In this document: positions 1-11,084 of the stretch, in pieces
Numbering within the stretch: the stretch's first letter is position 1
Layout of the letters: the number at the start of each line of letters is the position of its first letter
Assembly (NCBI GenBank): GCA_036873755.1
Contig: JAVTVY010025036.1
Span: 1 to 64,000, forward strand
Length of the DNA stretch: 64,000 nucleotides
Reading direction: 5' to 3'
From: Hanleya hanleyi
Lineage: Eukaryota > Mollusca > Polyplacophora > Lepidopleurida > Hanleyidae
Notes under the pieces: model-generated
What the model was told of the DNA's origin: nothing
Databases searched by the model: none
Seen by the model: the letters and a program-made list of their open reading frames with translations, nothing else
Translations under genes and position numbers: made by a program

Positions 1-560
1 GGTGGGGTGTACAATGTACGTCTTACTAGATGCTTGCTCTCTTTGGTGATGAGATGTTTCAAAACATACGACAGGCTATATGAACGCAAAGACAATAGAC
101 TCGAACTGGACAGTTCAAGGAGTCAAATTTGAGTAGCTTAGCATACATTATATTGTTTCAGTTGAGACAGGGAGTCTGCGCTGGATTCTTGTGTCGCTAA
201 ATGAAATATACACCGTACGCGCATTGCTTTGTCTTTAGACAATGTATTCTTGGAGACAAGCTGTTTGGCCAGTCTAGCCAAACGGTAACTTCCAAAAGTT
301 TATTCGGAGCACTAACACCCACGTTTGTTAAAGTCTTATGCAAATTTTGTCTATTTCCAGATGCTTTAATAGATCCTTTATTATACCTATGTTATATAGA
401 CGGATTTCTTTCACGGAGTCAATTTCATTAGCTTAGCACAGATAGTATTGTTTCAGTTGAGACGGAGTGTCTGCACAAGACACTTGGGTCTCGAAATTGA
501 ACATATACCTCAAGCGCATTATTTTGTCATTGGATAATGCATTCTCGGAAACAGGCTACT
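1..560 (-). repeat. Repeat family B, two partial copies
   Basis: Two consecutive partial copies (about 1-390 and 395-560) of the commonest interspersed repeat of the window, read on the minus strand. Hallmarks are the segment that reads ATTGTTTCAGTTGAGACAG on the plus strand and the segment around GGAGACAAGCTGT. The first 130 bases match, in reverse complement, the sequence directly upstream of PIM exon 1 (23640-23780) and of its partial copy (58391-58500). No coding potential was recognised; the short ORFs here are chance. Confidence 0.75.
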
Positions 561-1036
561 GGGCCCATGCAGCCTGGGCGGGGGTTGTTTCGTTATCCCT
601 TGGGGAGAAGGTTGACACTTTCTATACTATATATTTTTGGTCAAGCTCCAGAAGAAAATGTAAAAAGAAATCCACGATGGACGCTTTGATGGCGTCACAG
701 AAACGTCATCTTCTCGGAAGCCAATTTTCGCCTGGATTTTTTTTGGACCGATTTTCTTATTTTTTTTAAATTATATTTCGTTATCAGTCGATATGGAATA
801 AATAGTGTTGGCGAAATAAATGACTTATGTGCCACTTTAAGCGAGAAAATGAGAAAAATCAACAGAAAAGACCGAAAAAAACGTCACTCTGAGGATACCT
901 CGTGGCCTCCATTTTGAATTTTCCCACGATCCTTTCCACCAAGGATTATGCTAATAGTCTCAAAGGACCTCAGTAGGATTATTGGAGAATTTAGGGGGGG
1001 GGGGGGTTGGATGCCCCCTAGGCCAGATAAAGTTAA
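560..1036 (-). mobile_element. TTAA-ended MITE, decayed copy
   Basis: A diverged copy of the family typified by 28274-28846. It ends in a CTAGGCCAGATAAAG-like terminus followed by TTAA (1033-1036) and keeps internal landmarks such as the conserved stretch around 'catttgaatt' and the G-run before the terminus. The left end is too diverged to place exactly. No transposase is encoded. Confidence 0.55.
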
Positions 1037-1037
1037 T

Positions 1038-1660
1038 ATGTTCTTCAAGCTATGTAAGTTGCCCGTATTTGGAAGTATCGTTATTCCATGGCAATTGTTA
1101 ATGAAGTCTATCATTCAAGAAACCTGGGATAGATCTTTCTTAGTTGAATAAGGATCGTGTAAATCTGCTTGTTCGGTAATTAAAATTTCCTAACCTTGAA
1201 AATTAACAAAATAAATCTCCAAATAATCAGCGTCGAACTAGAAAAGGGAGCTAAGTTCTAGCTATTCTTCTGAACTGTTCTCGGTGCTGTTATTACAAAA
1301 CTGAGCAAGGTTCTGGCTATAGCTCAACCACAGCAACGAATTAGAATCTTAACAGCTACATGTATATGTATGTCTATAACTAAATTAACCGGGACTTTCT
1401 GATGTATTTGGTTATCGTTTATCGAGGATTAGATAATCGTTCACAAATAGCACACTTGACATATCCGCGATCGTCGTGCATCGGTGGGCATATAGGAGTA
1501 CAGCACAGACCGAACCAGTGAGGGAACATTCATTGGGAATGTATAAGCTGGGAAAAAGGGGAATATGCGCAAATGTATTGATTTTACAAAAACGTATGGA
1601 AATATATATAATGCAATTGTCCGATAACAACCCTAGTATTAATTAACATTCTCGCAACAA
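1038..1660. repeat. Repeat E, copy 1 of a direct pair
   Basis: About 620 bp that is repeated in the same orientation at 2458-3063. Shared landmarks include ATCATTCAAGAAACCTGGGA, AATCTGCTTSTTCGGTAATT and ATTCATTGGGAATGTATAAG. Both copies lie immediately right of a TTAA MITE, so the MITE plus flank was probably duplicated as one unit. No gene seen. Confidence 0.7.
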
Positions 1661-1903
1661 TATATATTCCATCCTTTTTCGATTAATTGTCATATTTGCT
1701 CATTTGTTTCGTTCTTCTTTCATAAGTGCTCAGCTCATACATTCCCGGTGACAATTCGATCTGCTCTGTCTCCCCGTGTGTGCGCTGGTGCACAAGATCG
1801 CGGTTCTGGAAAATGGGCTATTGTTTTCATAAAAATATTATTTCCAAAAGAGGTTACATTCGAACACACCAGCATGTGTCGGGCTGTATTTCAAGTATCT
1901 GCG
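1661..1903. repeat. Repeat F fragment
   Basis: A fragment with relatives at 4760-5010 and 51110-51240. Shared words include CATATTTGCTCATTT, ATAAGTGCYCAGCT and the segment ending in GGGCTATTGTTTT or CGGCTATTGTTTT. No coding potential was recognised. Confidence 0.55.
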
Positions 1904-2063
1904 TTAACCCTACCTGGCCTAGGCGATTTGGGACCCTTAAAAAAAAACAAAAAAAAACAACAAACAACAAACAAGTGAGCCGCATTTTTAGGCGATTTGT
2001 CGGTCAGATTTTTCGAATTTTGTATTTTTGTGTTTTCTTCCCAAAAACTGGGAATTATAAATA
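1904..2063 (-). mobile_element. TTAA MITE fragment
   Basis: Starts at a TTAA (1904-1907) followed by the family terminus CCCTACCTGGCCTAGG and the characteristic GATTTGTCGGTCAGATTTTT segment. It breaks off near 2063 without a second terminus, so it is one half of an element. Confidence 0.6.
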
Positions 2064-2144
2064 GCCCATCGGTGGAAAATAAAAGTTCCTAGAGGCTACG
2101 TTTAAACACACCAGCAGATGTCGGCTGTACATCAAGTATCTGTG

Positions 2145-2454
2145 TTAACCCTATCTGGTCTGGGCGATTTGGGACCTGTAAAAACAATCCAAGATGGCCG
2201 CCATGAGGAAGTCACAGTGACGTCATTTTTAAAGGTATTTTTTGGACGATTTTTTGGTGAGATTTTTCGAATTTTGTATTTATGTGTTTTCTTCACAACA
2301 ACTGCATGATAAATTAGTAAATAATAATCTGATATGGAATGAAATAGCTTTCGCCCACTTTTCTTCACAGAAAAGGAGCTACGGCGAAAAGTTTAGTAAG
2401 TGGGGGGGGGAGGGGAGGAGGAGGCATGATGCCTCCCATGCCAGATGGGTTTAA
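2145..2454 (-). mobile_element. TTAA MITE, internally shortened but with both ends
   Basis: Bounded by TTAA at 2145-2148 and 2451-2454. The left terminus reads CCCTATCTGGTCTGGG; the right terminus is a weaker match (CATGCCAGATGGG). The interior keeps the AAGATGGCCGCCATGA and GTCACAGTGACGTCA motifs of the family but is about 260 bp shorter than the full-length copy. Non-autonomous. Confidence 0.7.
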
Positions 2455-2457
2455 TAG

Positions 2458-3063
2458 GTCCTTCATACTATGTAAGTTGCGCGTATTTGGAAATATCGTT
2501 ATACCACGGCAACTGATAACTCAAGTCTATCATTCAAGAAACCTGGGATAGGTCTTTCTTAATGAATAGGGATCATGTAAATCTGCTTCTTCGGTAATTA
2601 AAATTTCATAACCTGAACAAATTATCAAAATAAATCCCCCAATAACCAGCGTCGAACGAGAACAGTGAGATAAGTTCTAGCTATTTTCCTGAGCTACAAC
2701 ATAGGTTCTCGGTGTTGCTGTTACAAAACTGAGCACGGTTCTAGCTACAGCTCAATTACAGCAACGAGCTGTATCTATATCTATAACTAAATTAACCGAG
2801 ACTTTCTGGTGTATTGGTTATCGTTCATCGATTTTTCGATAATCGTTCACATGTAGCACACTTGACATATCAGTGAAGGACGTGCACCGGCGGGCACAGA
2901 GGAGTACAGTACATACCGAATCAGCGAGGAACATTCATTGGGAATGTATAAGCTGGAAAACAAAATGGGAAGATGCGCAAGTATATTGATTTTACAAAAA
3001 ACGTATGGAAATATATCAAATACAATAGTCGGATACCAACCTAGTATTAATTAGCATTTTCGC
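2458..3063. repeat. Repeat E, copy 2 of a direct pair
   Basis: The second copy of the segment at 1038-1660, in the same orientation, with many substitutions and small indels. It again sits just right of a TTAA MITE. No gene seen. Confidence 0.7.
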
Positions 3064-3078
3064 ACACCAAATATTTAC

Positions 3079-4745
3079 ATGAGCAGTGTGACTAACGTCA
3101 CAGGACCTACGAAGTAGAGTAGGCATTAGGACTCGAACGCGAACGGAACTCTTGGAAATCCCCACCCCCAGTTGAAATCCTGCCTATATTAAGATGGGCA
3201 CCGCCCAAGTCAGAATCGCCAGTGATTTTCATCAAAATCACCAGGAATTTTCATCAAAAGTAGGTCAGCTCAGAACTTGTTGGTAACAGTCTTCTAATGC
3301 GCCTTCATTCCAAAATTAAATAACGATCGCCGATTTAATTTTACAATTTTTTAACTAAAGGAAACAGATTGAATAATAAAGGTTCAGTAGATTTCAAGCT
3401 TTACGTGTGAAAATACATTTACATCTCTTTAATGGTTTTCAGTGCCCTTGTCCAGGATCAAACAACTTTTTGAATCACATTATTTTCCCAACAATACAAC
3501 AAATTTTTATATATAGTACTATAGTAGAAAGGTAGCATTTATGTAGTTTACGGTAATTCAACTCAAGACCAATACCTTCTCTGCACAAGATAATAATGAT
3601 TCTATGTCATTCTCCTGAGCATAACCGGTACAAAGACGAATAAATAGTCTCTACATCACGTTGTTATCTAGATATATGAGACAACACATTTTGAGTATCG
3701 GCAATCTGATGAATGTACTATTCCGGTTTTCTTGTTTCACATTATATTCTATGGCGGTTGATCGGTGATTTTCTTCATTGATAAACGTTAAACCACCTCA
3801 GCTTCGTTGTGTGAATCGGAATTGCATTGCTGTGACACACCAACACAATCCGTGGCAGTGATTCTGTATCCCCTAATCAAGGAATCAAAATGGATCAAGA
3901 TTTGAAATGACAAGAAAAATTTAGACATATTTTGTTTACACATGTAATTTTTTGTTTAAATTATATGCAAGTGTGATATATAGTCAATATTCAAGCGGTA
4001 CAAAAAAAACTCAAGTTATCATATTTTCACATCATGATCAAAGTTACTTTATCTAGTTAAATTCTACCAAAAGAAGACCCTTTAAACATGCCGTCATGGC
4101 TTTGTTTCACCCTCAGTAAACTTTCATCATTGTCGCTCACACAGACTAATCTGAAGGATGATATCACATCTTTCTTTCTTCTGCTGGGTTATTGCACCAG
4201 GCTGACTTAATTGGTTGATGTAGGATATTTCACCATCAGTGGGTAATTTGACCTGAATTTGAAGCCTGCATGTGGTCAGTGATGAAATGTTTGGATGTGA
4301 AATATGATACACGTTAAAGGCCACAGTTTACATATATCTATAACAATATACTGAATTGTGTGTATTGAGGCTGGCATAGCGGTGTAGATAAATGCACTAA
4401 CAAATGATGGAAAATTAGCATTTCCTATTTCATAAAAACAATTAAGGATGGCATATCCCACCACTGTGTTATATATACAGTGAAACATACAGCCAAGGGT
4501 TCCCGATGGGCATGACTGTGTACTCGCTGAGCCATCAATAAATAATTAAAAAAATAATTATAAATCAAATTTTAATCAGAATTCGGTCAACTCAGAACTT
4601 GCTGGTAACAATGCCCTAATGCACGTTCATGCCAAAAATCAAGGTTCTAATGTCAACGGTTCTCCTTATTTTGCCGACGAAAGGATTCGGATGGACTGAC
4701 TGACTCATCACCGGACAATTTGCGATCTGTAGCCTACTTCGTAGG
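3079..4745. mobile_element. Repeat C, long form
   Basis: Left end carries GTGACTAACGTCAC (a 5-bp stem, 4-base loop hairpin) then CCTACGAAGTAG; right end is CCTACTTCGTAGG, itself a 5-bp hairpin. The outer parts (to about 3320, and from about 4560) correspond to the 240-bp short form at 52090-52331. The 1.2-kb middle has no match to the short form and is flanked by direct copies of the GCTCAGAACTTG segment. A second long form lies at 53806-54944 with a shorter middle. No transposase or other coding region was found inside. Confidence 0.6.
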
Positions 4746-4759
4746 AAAAACATATTTCC

Positions 4760-5010
4760 AGCCTTTTTTCGATTAATTGACATATTTGCTCATTTTTCTC
4801 GTTCTTATTCATAAGTGCCCAGCTTATTCGTGCTCGAAGATGGCTCAACGGTTCGGTCTGCTCCGTCTGTGAACGCTGGTGCACAACGATCGACGATCTG
4901 ACAAATCGGCTATTGTTTTGTATGAAAATATTAGTTCTAAATTGGATCTTACATTTAAACGCACGAGCACGTGTCGTGCTGCACATCGAGTGTCTGTGTG
5001 AAATTAAAAG
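4760..5010. repeat. Repeat F fragment
   Basis: Related to 1661-1903 and 51110-51240 through the words CTCGTTCTTATTCATAAGTG and CGGCTATTGTTTTGTATG. It follows directly on the right end of repeat C. No gene seen. Confidence 0.5.
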
Positions 5011-5960
5011 ATGGCATTGCAGACAAATAAAATATGTCTGCAGAAAAGGCGTTTTATTACGATAGCCGAGGAAACCTATGCATGAATTTAAAACAATATT
5101 TCAATTATTTGGATCTGGGGCTCGTGCTATGACAAGAGCAAGCGTCAAATCCGATGTTCAAAATTCAACCCTCGTTTTTAAAAGAATTTCTGCGTCAGTG
5201 ACCGAAATATCTATTTCGTATGACAACACCAATTTCAAAGGCCACGACAGAATGTCGCTTGTTTGAGTGCAATAAATACGTGGGCCGCTGAATTGAGATA
5301 CACCTTACACACATTGTTGTGCCTTGTACAATGCATTCTGGGTACTCGAGCCCATCAGTGGATTTCGTTAGTTTATTCCGTGCTATACAAATTTCTGAAA
5401 CTGACATAGAGGCGATGGGATTGATTTCATTTTAACTTCGCGTGGCGTTCTACATTGTTATGAAAATTATGTCGAGTTCAGGCTGCTTTGATATTTCATT
5501 TCCTGCTATCCATGTTATATTGCACAAGACGCCGTGTCCATTTCTCAGACTTGCGTAAAAAATAATTTCAGAAATATGGTTATCATAACGATAGAAATTC
5601 AAGCCTTTGCAATCAACAAAACTGGGATAGATTTTTATTCAACGTATACCAAACACGTAAACTCATTCTCGTGAGCCAGTGTACCTGTATCCAATGGATT
5701 TAGGATTCATCTTTGATATGAAGCGCAAACATCGTTGACTGATGCGTACACCATTGTTCCTGCATCTTCAATATTTCATAAGAGCCAAAATTACCAAACT
5801 AAAGTCAGTAGCAACTAGTGTCTAACTACAACTTGCTCAAGGGAATTATATTAGTTGAATATGAATTTTGTATGCGTCAAATTCAAGGATGAGATTTTCT
5901 GCATTATTGTTCGATATACACGTAGTTAAAAACTGTCGATTGTTCCCTACAGGCTGTCAA
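5011..5960. other. Non-coding stretch of diverged repeat
   Basis: From about 5270 the stretch is a minus-oriented B relative. Its part from about 5500 matches the flanks of the MITE at 38684-39244: the word TTTCAGAAATATGGTTA occurs here without an insertion, so this copy approximates the empty site. 5011-5270 shows nothing recognisable. Several short ORFs are present, with none convincing. Confidence 0.5.
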
Positions 5961-6773
5961 CAATAAATACCGCTAAATCGAAGATATACCTCAATCATAG
6001 TTTAGAACCTGAAGACAGTTGTCTGGGGTTTTTTTTTAGCCCAACGGTAAATTTCAATAGTTTATTCAGAGCGTAAACGACCATGTTATAGGACCAATCG
6101 AAGACACCTGAATAAATATAATAAATTGCCATAATGTAGGCAACGGGACTACTTTTATTTTGACACCACCTAGTTTCCACATCTTCAGAATATCTAGGTC
6201 TGTTTTGAGCCAAAGTCTTAGCAAAGAAAATCCCTGGTTGTAGCGAGGATGTGTTATAACACGAGTCCCGGATACAAATTATTTTACAATAGCTTTAAAA
6301 ACGTACACTGGCTTTTTCGGCCTTCATAATAAAACGCGTTTTCAATCAATTCAATCAATCAGGCATCAATTTTAATTCTTTTGCCAGCTTTTGCTCATTA
6401 TTGGCTGACATATGTAGTTTCATATTCGCACAGCATAATTGTAGTCCTGATTCAATATTATTCCGTGATATGTTATCTTGGTTTACCAGTTGCCAAGGTA
6501 TAACAATATTTCCAGAAATTTACATGTTACATAGTGCTATATAACATAGGTATAATTAATGAGCTATTATGGTACAATGTAGCTCGAAATCAACATAATC
6601 TGCATAAAACTTCAGCGAACATAGTCGTTAGCGCTCTGAATAAATTGTTGAAATCTACCTTTGGGCCCGAACAGACAGCTTGTCTCCATGAACGCATTGT
6701 CTAAAGTCAAAACAATGCGTGTAAGGTGTATGTTAATTTCGACCCAAATACCCAGTGCAGACACCCTGTCTTT
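5961..6773. repeat. Repeat B, opposing partial copies
   Basis: 5961-6230 is a minus-oriented B piece; 6360-6773 is plus-oriented, containing GAACAGACAGCTTGTCTCC and the GAATAAATTGTTGAAATCTA segment. Between them is a junction motif, AACACGAGTCCCGGATAC, which recurs near 9370, 21680 and 46780. No gene seen. Confidence 0.65.
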
Positions 6774-7003
6774 CTCCCCTATCTCCGGAACGACAAAAAA
6801 TGAAATCTGATCCTTCGTGATTTTTTTGTTTATTATATTGAGGTCATTTGTTGCCTATTTGCATAACCCCCCGAGTAGCGGATCATGGACAAATTCAAGA
6901 TGTCGGCCATGGGGGGTACCAAAAAAGTGATGTTTTCGTCATCTTTCTTCAAAATTCCTGCTTTTAGTCGCGGAAAATTGGTCAAAATTTATTTTATTTA
7001 CAT
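6774..7003 (+). mobile_element. TTAA MITE fragment
   Basis: Keeps the internal part of the family: CTATCTCCGGAACGACAAAA, then GCATAACCCCCCGAGTAG and AAAGTGATGTTTTCGTCAT. Both termini are lost. Confidence 0.65.
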
Positions 7004-7556
7004 CAATACGGCAGGCTATATGAACGCGAAGACAATAAACTCAAACTGGACAGTTCAAGGAGTCAATTTTACATTAGCTTAGCACAGATCATATCGTTTC
7101 AGTTGAGGCAGGGAGTCTGCGCTGGATTCTTGTGGCGCTAAATGAAATATACATCTTACGCGCATTGTTTTGTCTTCGTACAATGCATTCTTTAAGACAA
7201 GATGTCGGACTAGTCTAGCCAAACTGTAACACCCAAAAGTTTATTCAGAGCGCTAACAACCACGTTTACTAAAGTCTAATGCAAATTTTGCCTATTTCCA
7301 AAGGTTTTAATGCTATGTCTTAAAGATGGATAAATTTCATGGAGTCGATTTCATCAGCATAGCACATATCATATTGTTTCTGTTGAGACAGAGTGTCTGC
7401 ACAAGCTGCTTGGGTCCGAAACATACATCTTACGCGCATTATTTTGCCTTTGGATAATGCATTCTCGGAGACAAGCTGTCTGGCCATTCGAACCCAACGG
7501 TAAATCCAACTGTGTGTGCTAAAGTTTTCTGCAATTAATGTCGATTTCGAGTTGCT
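7004..7556 (-). repeat. Repeat B, minus-oriented copies
   Basis: Two consecutive pieces. The first carries GGCAGGCTATATGAACGCGA and a TCATATCGTTTCAGTTGAGG segment. The second starts near 7330 and ends near 7500 in GACAAGCTGTCTGGCCATTC. No gene seen. Confidence 0.7.
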
Positions 7557-7697
7557 TTAACCCCCCGAGTAGAGGATCATGGGTAAATTCAAGATGTCAG
7601 CCATGGGGGTACCATAAAAGTGATGTTTCGTCATTTTTCTTCAAAATTCCTGCTTTTCTTCGGGGGGAAATGGGTCAAAATTTAATTTATTTACATC
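7557..7697 (+). mobile_element. TTAA MITE fragment
   Basis: A 140-bp internal piece nearly matching 6865-7003 (ACCCCCCGAGTAGAGGATCA onward). It is followed by the same B end as at 7004, so 6774-7250 and 7557-7990 look like a local duplication. Confidence 0.6.
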
Positions 7698-8050
7698 ATG
7701 TCTTTGATGATGAGTTGTTTCGAAACATACGGCAGGCTATATGAACGCGAAGACAATAAACTCAAACTGGACAGTTCAAAGAGTCAATTTTACATTTAGC
7801 TTAACCCAGGTCATATCGTTTCAGTTGAGAGAGGAAGTCTGCGCTGGATTCTTGTGGCGCTAAATGAAATATACACCTTACGTGCATTGTTTTGTTTTTG
7901 GACAATGCATTCCTGGAGACAAGCTGTCTGACTAGTCTAGCCAAACGGTAACACCCAAAAGTTTATTCAGAGCGCTAACTGCCACGTTTGCTGAAGTCTT
8001 ATGCAAATTTTGCCTATTTCCAGATGCTTTAATGCTATGTTATATTATTT
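7698..8050 (-). repeat. Repeat B, minus-oriented copy
   Basis: Very similar to 7010-7330, including GGCAGGCTATATGAACGCGA and AAAAGTTTATTCAGAGCGCT. No gene seen. Confidence 0.7.
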
Positions 8051-8226
8051 TGGTCGGGCTCTGGAAAAAAATGTAAACAAATCCAAGATCGACACCATGA
8101 TGTTTCAATACTTTGGTAAAAATGTACTGAAACAGTACTGATGCTATTTTTGCTGTGTAGCAACCAGCATCTAACTACAACAGTGAGCTAGGTTGTAGCT
8201 AGATTCTTATTAGCATAGCTAATCTA

Positions 8227-8790
8227 CACAGCCAAAAAAAAGGTTAACTCTATCAGGGGGGCAGAAAATGAGTCATTTCGGCCCTTAATGATTATTTGTC
8301 TCTGCCCTTGAGGTAGGGGCTGAAACTTACCACACCATACCCTTGGATCAAGCTCTACCAGAAAGTGTAAAAAATATGAAATAGCCGCTTTGATGATGAG
8401 TGTTAAAATATTTTTGCCCACTTGTTCTCGCGGAAAAGCTCAAAATTTTAAAGAGAAATGACGAAAGCATCACTTTTCTGGTACCCAGGCCACATGACCG
8501 CCATTTTGAATTTACTCATGATCGAGGGGTATGCAAATAGGCTCAAAATCATCTGGCCTGAACATCACATTTAAAGGGTGATGAGTTAGAGCCATCACCT
8601 TGGAATGGTGACGGCCATCGCCTTTAAATGGGGATGATTTTCCTCATCTTCCTTAAAAGGTGATGACCTAATGACAACCATTGTTCATCACTCCTCAGAG
8701 GCGATGGCCATCATTTTTTTAAGGTGGTCATAAAAAAGGGTGATGGCTCTAACCTTTTCGGGGTGATTGTTATCACCTCTTTTTTCTGTG
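8227..8790. mobile_element. Small TIR element with TA target duplication
   Basis: Ends are inverted: CACAGCCAAAAAAAAGGT on the left and, read inward from the right, CACAGAAAAAAGAGGTG. Each end is flanked by TA (8225-8226 and 8791-8792). The right half (8575-8785) is packed with GGTGATG / CATCACC motifs in both orientations. The left half (about 8255-8560) is a piece of the TTAA MITE family in minus orientation, apparently nested or captured. No transposase is present. CACTA-like (EnSpm) by end style only. Confidence 0.6.
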
Positions 8791-9486
8791 TATATTAGCT
8801 AAACTATATTAAACGAAGATTTTGCAAGCGGGTATATGTTTCGGGAGGGAATAATTTGCGCTCATAAAGTTTGTTTGCGTCAAATTCAAGGATGGCATTG
8901 CATGCATTATTGTTCGTCATTGATAAAAAAAAATAACAATTGTTTCAGACAGTGTGTCAACTATAAATACTTGGGCAGATAAATCGAATTTATACCTCAA
9001 GCATGTTTTGGTGTTAGAAAATGCATACTTGGAGACAAGTTGTCTGGTTTTTAGCCCAACGGCCAATTACAATAGTTTATTCAGAGCACAAACGACCCTG
9101 TTATAGGACAAACAAAAGACATCGGGATAAATGTAATGAATTGTCATACTGCAGGCAACGGGACCACGGGCCAACTTTCAACGTCTTCAAAATGTCTAGA
9201 TTTCTTTTGTGCTAAAGTCTTAGCAAAGAAAATCCCTGGTTGTAGCGAGGATGTGTTGTAACACTACATTGAGGATCAAATCCTGGGACAGAATATCTGG
9301 AAGATATACCGTCTTCAGTAGAAGGTATCTTCCAGCTATTCTGTCCCTGGATTTGATCCTCAAAGTTTTATAGCACGAGTCCCGGATCCATATTATTCTA
9401 CAATAGCTCTAAAAACATACATGGGCTTCCTCGACTTTCGTGATAAAAAAACGTTTTCGGGGTGTGTAATTACAAGAAGCCTACAA
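8791..9486. repeat. Diverged repeat B sequence
   Basis: Minus-oriented, heavily diverged B sequence (8880-9250) followed by the CACGAGTCCCGGATCC junction motif near 9373. It is interrupted by the hairpin at 9269-9363. No gene seen. Confidence 0.5.
9269..9363. repeat. 95-bp near-perfect hairpin
   Basis: Reads TTGAGGATCAAATCC at one end and its inverse GGATTTGATCCTCAA at the other, with the arms continuing through GGGACAGAATATCTGGAAGA and its complement to a short centre. One arm of the same unit lies in intron 2 of the PIM gene (from about 24156) and in its partial copy (from about 58903). It behaves like a tiny palindromic MITE. Confidence 0.75.
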
Positions 9487-10004
9487 TTAACCGCTACCTG
9501 GCCTGTGGTGGGGGCACTTTCCATCCCTTCCGTTGTTTTTTGCTCTTATCTCCTGAAGGACAAAAACCTGAGTGCTGAAACTCCGTGACTTTGTAGTTTA
9601 TCGTCGTATAAGGGTCATTTTTAACCTATTTGCACAACCCCCAAGCAGGTAAATTCTAAATGGCGACAATATTGTGTACTGGAAAACAGATGTTTTTATC
9701 ACTTCTCTTCAAAATTCCTGTGGTTTTTTGAGAGAAAAATTGGGCAAAAGTATTTTATTTCACAGATTATTATTTACAAAGTTATCATGCAGATTTGGTG
9801 GAGAAAACACAAATTAAACAATCGAAAAAATTAAATGGCGTCATCATGAACATCATCTTGGATTTTCTGATAGACCTTCACCAAAAGGTATAGTGTTGTA
9901 AGTTTCAGCACTCCGGCATTAGGGCTAGCAAAAAATGTATAGCTGTCATTTTTTTCTCCCCTCCCCAGGTTACGGTACAAATCGCCCAGGTCAGATAGAG
10001 CTAA
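9487..10004 (+). mobile_element. TTAA MITE, near full length
   Basis: Starts at TTAA (9487-9490) with CCGCTACCTGGCCTGTGG and ends in CCCAGGTCAGATAGAG followed by a degenerate CTAA at 10001-10004. Interior order matches the reference copy (28274-28846). Diverged, so an older insertion. Confidence 0.7.
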
Positions 10005-11084
10005 GTTTGTTCCACTCAGCTATAGTCCCTTATTGGCTAACACAATTGGTTGTTTGATATTCGAACAGGATTTTTGTAGCCCTGGTGTAAGATATATTAT
10101 TCTGTGATATTTTATCTTAGTTTACTGTTACTGAGTTGCCAGTTGTCATGGTATAACCATATTTCCAGAAATGTACATGTTACATACTGTTATATAACAT
10201 AGGCATAACTAATGACTTAATAAACTAGAACGAAATCGACATACTTTGCATAAAACTTCAGCAAACGTGATCGTTATCACTCTGAATAAACTTTTGAAAT
10301 CTACCGCTGGGCTAGAACAACCAGACAGCTGGTCTCCATGAACGCACTCTCCAGAGCCAAAAGAATGCGCGTAAGGTGTATGCTAAGTTCGCGACCCAAG
10401 TACCCAGTCCAGACAACCTGTCCCACTGAAACAATATGATTTGCTCCAAGTTGAGGATTCACTATAATAGGTTGTATTTATGTCTGATGCAAATCTGAAG
10501 AAAGAAGTTTTCTCTCAGTTTTGGTACGAAACGGATTTATCTCCTCACATTGTGTATATCCAATGTCTGACCTAAACCAAAACGACAATAAACCAAGCTA
10601 ATGAGGTTGTTTGACAAACGAGTTGTTCTACTGTAGCGCGGAAAATTGAAGATTAAACTGATCTTCCGTTCTTCCGTCTTCGAGTTCGGCGAGTTCTCAT
10701 TGAAAATTGAAGTCTGTGAATTAAAAAATAATAATAATAATAACTTAGTTGACAAAAAAGGTAACGGTACTGGCAAGAAATAACATGATTGTAAAACCAT
10801 CAAATTAGCTCGAAACTCACATAATTTGCATAAATATGCAGCATACGTGGTCGTTGGCACTCGAATACTCGTTGGGCTCGAACAACCAGACAGCTTGTCT
10901 CCATGATCTCATTGTCTGAGGCCAAACGAATGCGTATAAAGTGAATGTTAATTTCGCGACCCAAGTACCCAGTGCAGACATCAATCATTCAATCTTAATC
11001 GCTTCGGCAAAACTTACCGCTTGCGTTACAACATAGCATCAAACATGGTACAATGGTGGTCGAAGTGGTATAAAGTACATAAGA
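10005..11084 (+). repeat. Repeat B, extended plus-oriented copies
   Basis: One of the longest B copies: CCTTATTGGCTAAC, then AAATGTACATGTTACATA, ACCAGACAGCTGGTCTCC and CTGAAACAATATGATTTGC. It is followed by a downstream part (10440-10790) also seen at 22930-23160, 55600-55810 and 57790-58080. A second partial copy runs 10800-10990. 10985-11080 recurs at 12734-12840 (GCTTCGGCAAAACTTACCGC). No convincing ORF. Confidence 0.65.

Noticed and set aside
3125..3145. tRNA B-box-like word in repeat C (complement GTTCGAGTCC)
   Set aside because: No A box at a proper distance and other copies diverge at the word, so a tRNA-derived SINE is not supported.
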